A stretch of 64,000 bases of DNA, taken from Gordonia shandongensis DSM 45094 (GTDB taxonomy: Bacteria > Actinomycetota > Actinomycetes > Mycobacteriales > Mycobacteriaceae). A model generated the notes under the pieces. It made no database searches. It saw only the letters and a program-made list of their open reading frames with translations, and was not told where the DNA came from. Both the position numbers and the translations under genes were made by a program. How positions within the stretch are numbered: position 1 is the first letter of the stretch; each line of letters starts with the position of its first letter. Location: positions 1-64,000 of the forward strand of contig NZ_AUHE01000001.1 of NCBI RefSeq assembly GCF_000423025.1, given 5' to 3'. Below, one piece after another: positions 34,548 to 46,049 of the stretch.

Positions 34548-35575
34548 GTCGGCGCCGGTCGTACGACGAGTCGGACGTCAGGATCCGGCCCGGACGGGGC
34601 AGTCGTCCCCGTACCAAGAATCGACCGGCGCACGAGGACGCCGAGACCGCGACCGTGGTCTCGGTCGACCGCGGCCGGTGGGGCTGCGTGGTCGACGATG
34701 CGAACGGCCGGGCCGATCCGGACCGTCGCGTCGTGGCGATGCGGGCCCGCGAACTGGGTCGCACCCCCATCGTGGTCGGCGACCGCGTCGGCGTGGTCGG
34801 CGATCTCACGGGGCGGCCCGACACGCTCGCACGGATCGTGCGCGTCCAGGAGCGCAGCACCGTGCTGCGTCGCACCGCGGACGACACCGACCCGTACGAG
34901 CGGATCGTCGTCGCGAACGCCGATCAACTGCTCATCGTCACGGCGCTCGCCGACCCGCCGCCCCGCACCGGTTTCGTGGAGCGCGCGTTGGCGGCCGCCT
35001 ACGCGGGCGGACTATCACCGATCCTGTGCCTCACGAAGTCCGATCTCGCCTCGCCGGAGGAGTTCACCGCCCATTTCGCCGATCTCGACCTGCCGGTGAT
35101 CACCGCCGGCCGCTCCGATGCCCTCGACGCGCTGCGCGACGTCCTCGACGGTCGTCTCACCGCGCTCGTCGGCCACTCCGGGGTCGGGAAGTCGACGCTG
35201 GTGAATCGGCTGGTCCCGGACGCCGACCGTGCGACCGGGGTGGTCTCCGGGGTCGGGAAGGGTCGTCACACATCGACCCAGTCGGTGGCGCTGCCGTTGC
35301 CGGATCCGCTGCACGGCTGGGTCGTCGACACCCCCGGCATCCGATCGTTCGGTCTGGCTCACGTGACGCCCGACGAGATCGTCGACGCCTTCGACGATCT
35401 GCGGCAGGCCACCGCGGACTGTCCGCGCGGATGCACGCATCTCGGACCGCCGGCCGACCCCGAATGCGCACTCGACGACCTCGCGGGAAGCTCGCATCGA
35501 CGGGCGCTCGCCGTGCGGGAGCTGTTGGCGTCGGTGACCTCGACCGCGACGGGCGACGACCAGTCCGGAGACTGA
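34544..35575 (+). CDS. rsgA: RsgA: ribosome small-subunit-dependent GTPase
   Basis: 343 residues, a circularly permuted GTPase that tests 30S subunit maturation. OB-fold N-terminus (to about 110), then G4 TKSD (164-167), G1 GHSGVGKST (210-218), G2/G3 KGRHTST...VDTPG (239-265), and a C-terminal zinc region with C293, C297, H299 and C308. A basic N-terminal extension ([27 protein letters not shown]) precedes the OB fold. GTG start overlapping the aroA stop, so it is coupled to aroA, as in Rv3227-Rv3228. Confidence 0.93.
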   Translation: MSRRRSYDESDVRIRPGRGSRPRTKNRPAHEDAETATVVSVDRGRWGCVVDDANGRADPDRRVVAMRARELGRTPIVVGDRVGVVGDLTGRPDTLARIVRVQERSTVLRRTADDTDPYERIVVANADQLLIVTALADPPPRTGFVERALAAAYAGGLSPILCLTKSDLASPEEFTAHFADLDLPVITAGRSDALDALRDVLDGRLTALVGHSGVGKSTLVNRLVPDADRATGVVSGVGKGRHTSTQSVALPLPDPLHGWVVDTPGIRSFGLAHVTPDEIVDAFDDLRQATADCPRGCTHLGPPADPECALDDLAGSSHRRALAVRELLASVTSTATGDDQSGD

Positions 35576-35578
35576 GGG

Positions 35579-36781
35579 TCAGCGGCGGGCGGCACGCCGC
35601 CGGGCGCGCAGCTGCGCGAGCGCGGTCTTGAGTCCGCGGGCGCGCGGCATCCCGTCGAACCGCCGCTCCGAAGCCGTCTCCGGCGCATCGTCGGCGGTGG
35701 CCCGCAGCATGGAGTCGGGCAGCGCCAGCTTGTTGATCGTGCGCAGGGTGCGCAGGTACTGCATCGTCAGCGAGCCGGTGTTGTACGGCAGATCGTACTT
35801 CTCGCACAGTGCACGGACCCGGACCGAGATCTGCGCCATGCGGTTGCTCGGCAGATCCGGGTACAGGTGGTGCTCGATCTGGTAGCAGAGGTTGCCGCTC
35901 ATGAACGCCATCGCCGGTCCCGCGTCGAAGTTGGCGGTGCCCAGCATCTGGCGCAGATACCACTGACCGCGCGTCTCGTCCTCGAGCGTCGCCGGGGTGA
36001 ACTTCTCGGCGCCGTCGGGGAAGTGACCGCAGAAGATCACCACGTACGCCCACAGGTTGCGGATCAGGTTCGCCGTCAGGTTCGCCGTGATCGTGTGGCG
36101 GGCGTTCGGTCCCGTCAGCACCGGGAACAGGACGTAGTCCTTTCCGACCTGCCGCAGGATCTTCCGTGCGAAGAGCGTGATCTGGGGTTTGGCCTCGGCG
36201 TACGGTCGGCGACCGGCGACGACCTCCTTGAGTTCGAGGTCGTGCAGGCCGATGCCCCACTCGAAGGTCGCGGCGAGCATGAGGTTGAACAGCGGTTGGA
36301 ACGCGCGGCGCGGCTCCCACGGCTCGTCTCGGGTGACCCGCAGGATCCGGTACCCGACGTCGTGGTCCATCCCGACGACGTTCGTGTACTTGTGGTGGAT
36401 GTAGTTGTGGGAGTGCTTCCAGTGCGGGGACGCGCACACCATGTCCCACTCCCACGTCGTGGAGTGCACTTCGGGGTCGTTCATCCAATCCCACTGGCCG
36501 TGCATCACGTTGTGGCCGAGTTCCATGTTCTCGATGATCTTGGCCGCCGCGAGGGCCGCCGTCCCGAGGAGCCACAGCGGGCGGCGGTGACTGCCGATCA
36601 GGGCTGCGCGGCCGAGGACCTCCAGACCGCGCTGGGCGTAGATCGTGCGGCGGAGATACCGGCGGTCACGCTCGCCGAGGTCGGATTCGATCTCGCGGCG
36701 AAGCGTGTCGAGTTCGGCACCCAGGGCCTCGACGTCGGCGTCGGTCAGGTGCGCATACTCGTTGATATCTGAGATCGCCAT
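35579..36781 (-). CDS. desA3: Fatty-acid desaturase 1 (DesA3-like)
   Basis: 400-residue membrane-bound acyl desaturase. The three histidine boxes for the di-iron site are HNVMH (90-94), HSHNYIHH (123-130) and QIEHH, with hydrophobic segments between. It should introduce a cis double bond (delta-9 in DesA3) into stearoyl/palmitoyl chains, taking electrons from the ferredoxin reductase at 38162-39277. It follows desaturase 2 by eight bases and shares the start AISDI.EYAHLT with it, so the two are paralogues in one operon. It ends three bases after the convergent rsgA. Confidence 0.92.
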   Translation of the reverse strand: MAISDINEYAHLTDADVEALGAELDTLRREIESDLGERDRRYLRRTIYAQRGLEVLGRAALIGSHRRPLWLLGTAALAAAKIIENMELGHNVMHGQWDWMNDPEVHSTTWEWDMVCASPHWKHSHNYIHHKYTNVVGMDHDVGYRILRVTRDEPWEPRRAFQPLFNLMLAATFEWGIGLHDLELKEVVAGRRPYAEAKPQITLFARKILRQVGKDYVLFPVLTGPNARHTITANLTANLIRNLWAYVVIFCGHFPDGAEKFTPATLEDETRGQWYLRQMLGTANFDAGPAMAFMSGNLCYQIEHHLYPDLPSNRMAQISVRVRALCEKYDLPYNTGSLTMQYLRTLRTINKLALPDSMLRATADDAPETASERRFDGMPRARGLKTALAQLRARRRAARR

Positions 36782-36789
36782 TGGTCACA

Positions 36790-38061
36790 TTATGCACTGA
36801 TCGGGAGACGCCGTCGCCTCCGCCGGTCCCGCAGCCCGACGAGCGCGGTCTGCAGGCCGCGCCGCCGACCCGTGACCGGGTCGACGGCGGCCGCCGGCCG
36901 GTGCTGCGGGCCGTGGGCGAAGCGACGTTCGGACGCCGTTTCGGGCGCATCGTCGGAGGTCGCCGTCAGATACCGGTTCGGCAGCGAGAGCTTGGCGATG
37001 GTCCGCCACGACTTCGCGTACTGCACGGGCAGCGATCCCGTGGTGTACGGCAGGTCGTACTTCGCGCACAGCGCCCGCACGCGGACCGCGATCTCCGGGA
37101 GACGATTGCTGGGCAGGTCCGGGAAGATGTGGTGTTCGATCTGGTACGACAGGTTGCCGCTCATGAAGCCGAGCACCGGTCCGGACCGGAAGTTGGCGCT
37201 GCCCAGCATCTGGCGCAGGTACCACTGCCCCTTGGTCTCGGCGTCGATGTCCTGTTTCGTGAACTTCTCGGCCCCGTCGGGGAAGTGTCCGCAGAAGATC
37301 ACGGCGTTCGACCACACGTTGCGGATCACGTTCGCCAGCAGGTTGGCGGTGGCCGCCTTGCGCGCCGCGCGCGGCGACCGGGTCGCCGCGCCGACGACGG
37401 CCGGGTACACGAGGTAGTCCTTACCGGCCTGCCTGCCGATCTTGGTGCCGACGTCGCGCAGGTCCTCGCGGAATCGGGCCTTCTCCTCCGGCGTGTGCCT
37501 GCGGCGGCCCAATTCGAGGTGCTGGGCGGCCACACCGTATTGGAATCCCAGGGCGAGCACCGTGTTGTAGACGATGTTGCCGAGGTTGAAGGGCTTCCAC
37601 CGCTGGTCGCGCGTGACGCGCAGGAGACCGTAACCGACGTCGTCGTCCATCCCCAGGACGTTGGTGTACTTGTGGTGGATGAAGTTGTGCGTGTGCTTCC
37701 AGTGGGCGCTCGGCCCGGTGTTGTCCCACTCCCAGGTGGTGGAGTGCACTTCGGGATCGTTCATCCAGTCCCACTGACCGTGCATCACGTTGTGACCGAG
37801 TTCCATGTTCTCGACGATCTTCGCGACCCCCAGGGATGCCGCCCCGGCCCACCACAGGCTGCGGCGGCGCGCACCGAAGGTCAGCGCGCGGCCGGTGATC
37901 TCCAGCGTCCGCTGGAAAGCGATCGTGTTCCGGATGTAGCGGGCGTCCCGCTCGCCGCGGTCGGCCTCGACGTCGATGCGGATCTGGTCGAGCTCGGCCG
38001 CCAGTTCCTCGATGTCCTGCTCCGTCAGGTGGGCGTACTCGGGGATGTCAGAGATCGCCAT
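36790..38061 (-). CDS. Fatty-acid desaturase 2 (DesA3-like paralogue)
   Basis: 423 residues, the same fold and histidine boxes as its downstream neighbour: HNVMHG, HKHTHNFIHHKYTN-type second box and QIEHHIFPDLPSNR. It has a longer mid-region (an insertion around RRRHTPEEKARFREDLRDVGTKIG) and a different C-terminal tail. Tandem copies may differ in chain-length preference; this is inference. Three overlapping palindromic operators lie 17 to 66 bases upstream of its ATG, marking the start of this transcription unit. In M. tuberculosis, as I recall, only one such gene (Rv3229c) stands here. Confidence 0.9.
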   Translation of the reverse strand: MAISDIPEYAHLTEQDIEELAAELDQIRIDVEADRGERDARYIRNTIAFQRTLEITGRALTFGARRRSLWWAGAASLGVAKIVENMELGHNVMHGQWDWMNDPEVHSTTWEWDNTGPSAHWKHTHNFIHHKYTNVLGMDDDVGYGLLRVTRDQRWKPFNLGNIVYNTVLALGFQYGVAAQHLELGRRRHTPEEKARFREDLRDVGTKIGRQAGKDYLVYPAVVGAATRSPRAARKAATANLLANVIRNVWSNAVIFCGHFPDGAEKFTKQDIDAETKGQWYLRQMLGSANFRSGPVLGFMSGNLSYQIEHHIFPDLPSNRLPEIAVRVRALCAKYDLPYTTGSLPVQYAKSWRTIAKLSLPNRYLTATSDDAPETASERRFAHGPQHRPAAAVDPVTGRRRGLQTALVGLRDRRRRRRLPISA

Positions 38062-38077
38062 CGGCCACTCACTCCTC

Positions 38078-38127
38078 TACCTACGATGTCGTAACTTACG
38101 CAATCGTAGGTTACGGATTCGTAGGTT
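38078..38127 (-). promoter_or_regulatory. Array of three overlapping operators before the desaturase pair
   Basis: Three copies of a 20-base palindromic site, half-site consensus AACCTACG/CGTAGGTT with a four-base spacer, begin at 38078, 38093 and 38108, so they overlap and are phased every 15 bases. Site 38078-38097 is TACCTACG-ATGT-CGTAACTT, 38093-38112 is AACTTACG-CAAT-CGTAGGTT, 38108-38127 is AGGTTACG-GATT-CGTAGGTT. The minus-strand -10-like hexamer TACGAT lies inside them. One more site of the same consensus precedes the reductase gene. A TetR-type repressor of unsaturated-lipid genes (Rv3249c-like) is a reasonable reader, by analogy. Confidence 0.8.
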
Positions 38128-38161
38128 GTCCACCGGGCGGCGAGAGTCAGCCCTCACACCG

Positions 38162-39277
38162 TCACACGTCGAGCGTGCAGTCGCCCGCCGCAGCGCTCAC
38201 GCACGTCTGGATGCGCTCCCCCTCGACATGCTCGACACCCGACCGCAGGTCGCGCACACACCCCTTGTCGAGCATCACCACGCAGCTCTGGCAGATGCCC
38301 ATCCGACACCCGAACGGCATGAGGACACCGGCCCGCTCCCCGGCCTCGAGCAGCGTCGTGGCGCCGTCGACTTCGACCTGCCGGTCCGGGGTCCCGAACG
38401 TCACGACGCCGCCCTCGGCGCCGACCGCCCCCCGCTCGAGTGCGAACCGTTCGATGTGCAGCCGCTCCGCGGCGCCGACCTCGTCGAACTGCTCGGTCAA
38501 CATCTCCAGGAGACCGGCCGGTCCGCACGCCCACGTGTCGCGGTCCGCGAAGTCGGGGCACAGCTTCCGCAGGCTCGCCGGGGTGAGCTTGCCGTCGGTC
38601 CGCGTGCACTGCACGTGCAGGTCGATGAGTCCCTCGTCGGCCATCGCGGTCAGTTCGTCGCCGAACAGCAGATCCTGCGGCGTCGGCGTCGAGTGGATCA
38701 CGCGGACATCGGCACGGCCGCCGCGCCGACGCATGCTCCGCAGCATCGAGATGATCGGCGTGAGACCGCTGCCCGCCGTGACCAGCAGCAGCCTGGCCGG
38801 CAGCGGGTCCGGGAGCACGAACTCGCCGGCCGGCGCCGCCAGCCGCACGACGGTGCCGGGCGCGAGCCCGCTGACGAGGTGACTCGACAGGAAGCCCTCG
38901 GGCATCGCCTTGACGGTCACGGCCACCGTCCGCTCGCTGGACGACACCGCGGGCACGGAGGTCAGCGAGTAGGAGCGCCACGTCCAGCGCCCGTCCATCA
39001 AGACGCCGATGCCGATGTACTGGCCCGACTGGTAGTCGAACGAGAACCCCCAGCCCGGACGGATCACGATCGTCGCGGCGTCGTCGGTCTCCCTGGTCAC
39101 CGAGACCACCCGGCCGCGCAGCTCCCGCGCCGACCACAGCGGATTCGCGAGATGCAGATAGTCGTCGGGAAGCAGGGGCGTGGTCACGCGTGCCACCGCT
39201 GCCCGCACCCACTTCGCACGGCGCCCGCGCGTCGCGATCTGCGCCACCGGCGCCTCGAAACGTTCACGCCACGCCAT
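38162..39277 (-). CDS. Ferredoxin/flavodoxin reductase feeding the desaturases (Rv3230c-like)
   Basis: 371 residues. An N-terminal extension of about 45 residues, an FAD-binding barrel (WRSYSLTS, the R-x-Y-S motif), an NAD(P)H domain ([31 protein letters not shown]) and a C-terminal [2Fe-2S] domain with C-RMGI-C-QS-C and a final C in IQTCVSAA. Electrons pass from NADPH through FAD and the cluster to the di-iron desaturases. The ATG at 39277 has a strong GAGGAGG site; the open frame upstream is not used. Its own palindromic operator lies 62 bases upstream. Confidence 0.93.
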   Translation of the reverse strand: MAWRERFEAPVAQIATRGRRAKWVRAAVARVTTPLLPDDYLHLANPLWSARELRGRVVSVTRETDDAATIVIRPGWGFSFDYQSGQYIGIGVLMDGRWTWRSYSLTSVPAVSSSERTVAVTVKAMPEGFLSSHLVSGLAPGTVVRLAAPAGEFVLPDPLPARLLLVTAGSGLTPIISMLRSMRRRGGRADVRVIHSTPTPQDLLFGDELTAMADEGLIDLHVQCTRTDGKLTPASLRKLCPDFADRDTWACGPAGLLEMLTEQFDEVGAAERLHIERFALERGAVGAEGGVVTFGTPDRQVEVDGATTLLEAGERAGVLMPFGCRMGICQSCVVMLDKGCVRDLRSGVEHVEGERIQTCVSAAAGDCTLDV

Positions 39278-39338
39278 GACGACCTCCTCTGCGGTCCGGA
39301 CGACCTCCGGACGAACTGAGCCACGGTCCCGTCGGACC

Positions 39339-39358
39339 AACCTACGGTATCGTAGGTT
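39339..39358. promoter_or_regulatory. Palindromic operator before the desaturase reductase gene
   Basis: AACCTACGGTATCGTAGGTT is a perfect inverted repeat of eight bases on each side of GTAT. It is the best-matching copy of the site found three times before desaturase 2, so one regulator very likely controls both transcripts. TACGAT inside it is a possible -10 on the minus strand, so binding would block RNA polymerase. Confidence 0.85.
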
Positions 39359-39416
39359 AGCGTCTCGAGCCGCTCGGAGCGACCCCGCCGCCCCCGGCGC
39401 CCGTCGCGGCCCCGGG

Positions 39417-39914
39417 TCAGAGGAGATCGAGCAGGAAGGGCAGCTCCTGGGTGGCGTACCAGGCCAGATCGAAGTCCTCGACGTCGCCGATCGCCAATTC
39501 GCCGTCCTCGTCACCGAGATCGGCGGCGTCGACGGCCGCCACGGCGGCGGCGACGGCGTCCTGCGCATCGGCCCCGTCGACGTGCACCGCCACGATGTCG
39601 GCGACCGGGATCGAGCCGGCCACCCGCACGACGGCGTCGTCGAGGTCGGGACGCGGCGTCGCCTCGGCGTCGGCCACCACCACCGCGCGCCGCACGGGCA
39701 GCCCCGAGGTGTCCACGGCCAGCAGGCGCAGCGACGCTCGCGCCGCCTCCCGCATGGCCACCTCCGACAGTTCCTCGTCGTCACCCGCCGTGTGCGCCTC
39801 CCGGAGCGCCGGGGTCAGAGCGAAACCGGTCCCCCCGACCGGGTCGAACGATCGCCCCGGTTCGGCCACCAGGTCTTTGAGTGCCGCAAGGGTCGCGGGC
39901 AGGTAGACGCGCAT
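39417..39914 (-). CDS. DUF6912 family protein (Rv3231c-like)
   Basis: 165 residues, acidic, soluble. It begins [15 protein letters not shown] and ends [12 protein letters not shown], with [16 protein letters not shown] and [16 protein letters not shown] between, patterns I associate with the actinobacterial DUF6912 family found next to the WS/DGAT and desaturase genes. No catalytic motif is evident. Function unknown. Confidence 0.65.
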   Translation of the reverse strand: MRVYLPATLAALKDLVAEPGRSFDPVGGTGFALTPALREAHTAGDDEELSEVAMREAARASLRLLAVDTSGLPVRRAVVVADAEATPRPDLDDAVVRVAGSIPVADIVAVHVDGADAQDAVAAAVAAVDAADLGDEDGELAIGDVEDFDLAWYATQELPFLLDLL

Positions 39915-39927
39915 CAGGTCCTCTCGA

Positions 39928-41397
39928 TCAGTGGTCGTGCGGCGGCTGGCCGCTGGTCAGGAGTTCGTCGAGCGAGTCCGTCACATATCCGGCCATCGCG
40001 GGCAGATCGCCGACCACCGCACGATCGGCGATGAAGGCGAACTGCACGTCGTCGCCGTACTCGTTGACGCTGATCCCCAGCGCCCGCTGGGTGTGCAGCC
40101 CGGGAATCGTGTAGATCCCCCCGACCGGTGCGCCACCCACCCACTGCGACTCGATTCGCCGGGCGCTGGTGACGATCGGCACGTTGTAGGTCCGCTGAAA
40201 CAACCCGGCGAAGGTGCGCGCCGAGAACCCGCCGAAGGGGACCGCACCGAGTTCGGGAAGCAGCGGACGAAGCCCCCGCGACACCCGCCGACTCGACTGT
40301 GAGTACCGATTCGCCAGCCCCGAGACCTGCATCAACCGCACCGACGGCGCATCCTCGCCGATCGGGAGGTCCGTGACGAACTCCGTCCCGCCGACCGCCA
40401 TCCACGCTCCGGCCGGCTCGGTCCCCCCGGGCCCCGCTGCCGTCGACTCGGCTTCGGCGGCCAGCGGGTCGCGGGCGGCGAGGGGAAGGGTGGCGCGCAT
40501 CGTCTCGCCGTGCCCCATCGTGTCCTTCACCGACATCGCCCAGCGCCGCAACGCCCCGGTGAGGATCGCGAGGACCACGTCGTTGAACGAACACTCGAAG
40601 CGGTCGGCGACCGTCGCGCACTCCGCGCGCGGCACCGCGACGAACGAGAACAACCGCGACGCGGTGGTGACCGCGTTGAGCGGACTGTCGGGCGCGGCGT
40701 TGACCATCTGGCCGACGGCGCCGCCGACGAGACGAGCGGAGCGGTCGGCCACCGACCACAGGTCGGCGACCGGGCCGTTGCCGCGGAGCAGCGAGTCGAC
40801 CATCTCCCCCGGTCGCGCCATCACCTCGGCCATCGCGCCGGCCGCGAGCGCCGCCGCGCTCGGCGGTCGACCCGGCATCCACAGATCCTCGGCGAGGGGC
40901 TCGGGAGCCGGGACGTCGTCGCAGATCACCTCGCTGATCTCCGGATGCCCCGGCGCGAGCAGACAGCGATGCGACTTGGTGAGGATCGCCGACCGGCCGC
41001 CGTCGAGGCCCTCGATCAGATACATCTCCCACAGCGGGCGCGACCGGTCGAGCGGCCGCGACATCACCCGTGCGATCAGCTCCTGCAACTGCTCGGCGGT
41101 CCCCGGGTTCGGCAGCGCGGAGAGCCGGACGTGGAAGTTGATGTCGAAGTCGCGGTCGTCGACCCAGACGGGACGCGCCAGCCCCAGTGACACCTCGGCC
41201 ACCCGGCGGCGATACCGCGGGGCCACCTGCAGCCGGTTCTCCACCAGCGCCACCAGGCCGTGGTAGTCGAGGGCACCGCCGCCGCGGTCGGCGGAGCCGG
41301 GCGGATCGAGGATCAGCAGCGCACCCAGATGCGCCGATGTCCCCGACCCGTCCAGGAAGTAGAACATCGCCTCTTCCGGCGACAGCCGATTCACCAT
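39928..41397 (-). CDS. WS/DGAT-like acyltransferase with an altered active-site motif
   Basis: 489 residues with the overall sequence of wax ester synthase/diacylglycerol acyltransferases (MVNRLSPEEAMFYFLDGSGTSAHLG at the start, SFNDVVLAILTGALR, NVPIVTSARR near the C-terminus). The catalytic HHxxxDG motif, expected after about residue 140, reads KSHRCLLAPGH: the second histidine is arginine and the D-G pair is replaced. It is therefore probably inactive as a classic acyltransferase, or uses another mechanism. M. tuberculosis has related genes (Rv3233c/Rv3234c) at this place. The ATG at 41397 fits family starts better than the frame's earlier ATG at 41424. Confidence 0.83.
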   Translation of the reverse strand: MVNRLSPEEAMFYFLDGSGTSAHLGALLILDPPGSADRGGGALDYHGLVALVENRLQVAPRYRRRVAEVSLGLARPVWVDDRDFDINFHVRLSALPNPGTAEQLQELIARVMSRPLDRSRPLWEMYLIEGLDGGRSAILTKSHRCLLAPGHPEISEVICDDVPAPEPLAEDLWMPGRPPSAAALAAGAMAEVMARPGEMVDSLLRGNGPVADLWSVADRSARLVGGAVGQMVNAAPDSPLNAVTTASRLFSFVAVPRAECATVADRFECSFNDVVLAILTGALRRWAMSVKDTMGHGETMRATLPLAARDPLAAEAESTAAGPGGTEPAGAWMAVGGTEFVTDLPIGEDAPSVRLMQVSGLANRYSQSSRRVSRGLRPLLPELGAVPFGGFSARTFAGLFQRTYNVPIVTSARRIESQWVGGAPVGGIYTIPGLHTQRALGISVNEYGDDVQFAFIADRAVVGDLPAMAGYVTDSLDELLTSGQPPHDH

Positions 41398-41478
41398 GAT
41401 GCCGCTCAGTCTATGTGCTGACACGGCCCACCGCCGTCGCGGGAGAGGTCGACCGGTCGCCGCTGCTGCGATGCCGCG

Positions 41479-41976
41479 TCACACGATGGTCAGTTCGGTG
41501 ACCACCCACCTCGAGACCGCAATCCGGTCCCCGCGCGGGGTGCCGCGAACCGCGACTCGGACCCGCGTCAACTCGACGCGGCCGGCGACGGCGCGAATCC
41601 GGCCGCCGCGGGCGAAGGTGCCGAAGTAGTCGGCGCACGGACTGCCCCGGCCCGCGTGCCGCATCTGCAGGTGCACGCGGACGACGCGCGCCGTCGCGGC
41701 TCCGCGGGTCGACGTGCCGCGGTGACGGAGCAGGGCGGCGACCTGCGCGGCCAGATCGGGGGCCAGCACCCGTGTCAACTGGTCCGCCCGCCGACGTCCG
41801 TCGAGGACCTCCAGGGTCCACTGCACCGCCGCGATCACCGCTTGGCGGGCCTGGCCCGCCTCGACGGCGCCCGGGCCGGGCGGGCTCGGGGCGGCCGGGC
41901 TCGGGGCCGGCGGGCTCGGGGCGGCTGGAACAGGCGCCGGCGGGATCGGACTCGTCGAGACTGCGTTCACCGTCAT
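41479..41976 (-). CDS. DUF6459 (Rv3235-like) Pro/Ala-rich protein
   Basis: 165 residues. The first 40 consist of Pro-Ala-Ser repeats (PAPSPPAPSPAAPSPPGPG). The rest is a compact domain (ARQAVIAAVQWTLEVLDGRRRADQL, RVVRVHLQMRHAGRG, DYFGTFARGGRIRAVAGRVEL) of the family near secA1 in actinobacteria, known by the M. tuberculosis member Rv3235. No enzyme motif is visible. It is 51 bases downstream of the secA1 stop and may share its transcript. Confidence 0.75.
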   Translation of the reverse strand: MTVNAVSTSPIPPAPVPAAPSPPAPSPAAPSPPGPGAVEAGQARQAVIAAVQWTLEVLDGRRRADQLTRVLAPDLAAQVAALLRHRGTSTRGAATARVVRVHLQMRHAGRGSPCADYFGTFARGGRIRAVAGRVELTRVRVAVRGTPRGDRIAVSRWVVTELTIV

Positions 41977-42027
41977 ACCCGTCAGACGCAGCGCAGGACG
42001 TTTCGGTTCCGCGACACTCCGCTCGTG

Positions 42028-44802
<2,775 letters not shown>

Positions 44803-45047
44803 CGGCAATCCTCTGGGTTCTGAGTATCTGTATCCCCCACCGTGTCGCAGCGAGTGCATGGCGACAGGCAGAACTCGGTCCATGGTACGGGTCAACGCGC
44901 GGCGATGCGCCATGCAGGGACGGTCGACCGGCGATTCGGCCTCCGCCGGTGCCGACGGCACTGTGGCCGCCGCCGGTCACGGCGACGGCCACAGCGTGGT
45001 CGGATCGGCACACCGCAGTCGGCACACCGCCGGCGGCGCGCCGCCGG

Positions 45048-45776
45048 TCAGGCGAGGCGGATGAGCCCGTAGTCGAAGGCGTGCCTCCGGTACACCACCG
45101 ACGGCTTGTCCGTCTCCGAGTCGTGGAAGAGATAGAAGTCGTGACCGACGAGCTCCATCTCGTAGAGGGCCTCGTCGACCGTCATCGGGGCCGCCGGGTG
45201 GTCCTTCACCCGGACCACCTGACCCGGCTGGTAGTCGTCGACGACGTCCTCGAACGGATCGGCGGGCGGCTCCGGATCGGTCGGCACGAGGTGCGGCGCG
45301 TCGGCGGTGGCCTCGGCGAGCGACAGGGGGCGGTGCATCCCGTCCTTGCGGATCCGCTTGCGGCTCTTGGCACGCCGCAGACGCTTGTGGAGCTTGTCGA
45401 AAGCGAGCTCGCTGGCCGCGTAGAAGTTCTCGGCCGCCGCCTGTGCACGGACGACGGGGCCGCGTCCGCGGCCCGTGATCTCGACGTACTCGCACTGCTT
45501 GGCCTGACGGGGGTTCGGCGCATGGAAGAGCACCACCTCGAATCGGAAGATCGAGGGGTCGAAGTGCTCGAATCGGGCCAGCTTGCTGCTCATGTAGACG
45601 CGGAAGTGGTCGGGGATCTCGACATTGCGCCCACTCATCGTGAGGTCTGCCTTGAGTTCTCCGGCGCTGCTCGTGTCCAGTGAATCGGGGAGCTGGAAAG
45701 CGGTGTCGTAGTCCACGCGTTCGGTGGGCGCCGCACCTCTCGGCTCCCGCTGTCCCTTGCGATGAACGACCGTCAT
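45048..45776 (-). CDS. hpf: Long-form ribosome hibernation promoting factor
   Basis: 242 residues. S30AE N-terminal domain (ADLTMSGRNVEIPDHFRVYMSSKLARFEHFD, basic helix KLHKRLRRAKSRKRIRK), a linker, and the C-terminal dimerisation domain (MTVDEALYEMELVGHDFYLFHDSETDKPSVVYRRHAFDYGLI). Long HPF joins two 70S ribosomes into an inactive 100S pair in stationary phase or hypoxia. The ATG at 45776 has GAGGAGG upstream. A 273-base gene-free region lies between it and comF and must hold its promoter; I found no clear stress-sigma consensus there. Confidence 0.93.
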   Translation of the reverse strand: MTVVHRKGQREPRGAAPTERVDYDTAFQLPDSLDTSSAGELKADLTMSGRNVEIPDHFRVYMSSKLARFEHFDPSIFRFEVVLFHAPNPRQAKQCEYVEITGRGRGPVVRAQAAAENFYAASELAFDKLHKRLRRAKSRKRIRKDGMHRPLSLAEATADAPHLVPTDPEPPADPFEDVVDDYQPGQVVRVKDHPAAPMTVDEALYEMELVGHDFYLFHDSETDKPSVVYRRHAFDYGLIRLA

Positions 45777-46049
45777 ATCGACATCCTCCTCAGGTTGCGC
45801 TCGTGCGACTCGAGCGTCGCATCGAGGTACCGTTTCGCTTGCCGCACCGCCGCTTCCGGGGATTGCGGTTCGGTGCGCGGACAGTGCCGCTGCAGTCGGA
45901 CAGCGGAGGGGTTTCCGGCTCACGCAGATCAGCATCGGCGCGGTGGAAAAGGCACTCTCACCTCCCGGCACTCGATGATCATCACTGCCACTTCCGAAGG
46001 TATCCGCAATTTCACCGCGCGGCCACGTTTCTCGAAATCAGGGCCCGGA

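Noticed and set aside
44803-44961. N-terminal extension of secA1 to 44961
   Set aside because: The family begins at the GTG at 44802 with a proper ribosome site; the extra 53 residues have no similarity to SecA starts.
45030-45047. CCGGCGGCG-CGCCGCCGG palindrome directly after the hpf stop
   Set aside because: The palindrome has no loop and no T-run; a terminator is possible but not better supported than chance in such GC-rich sequence.
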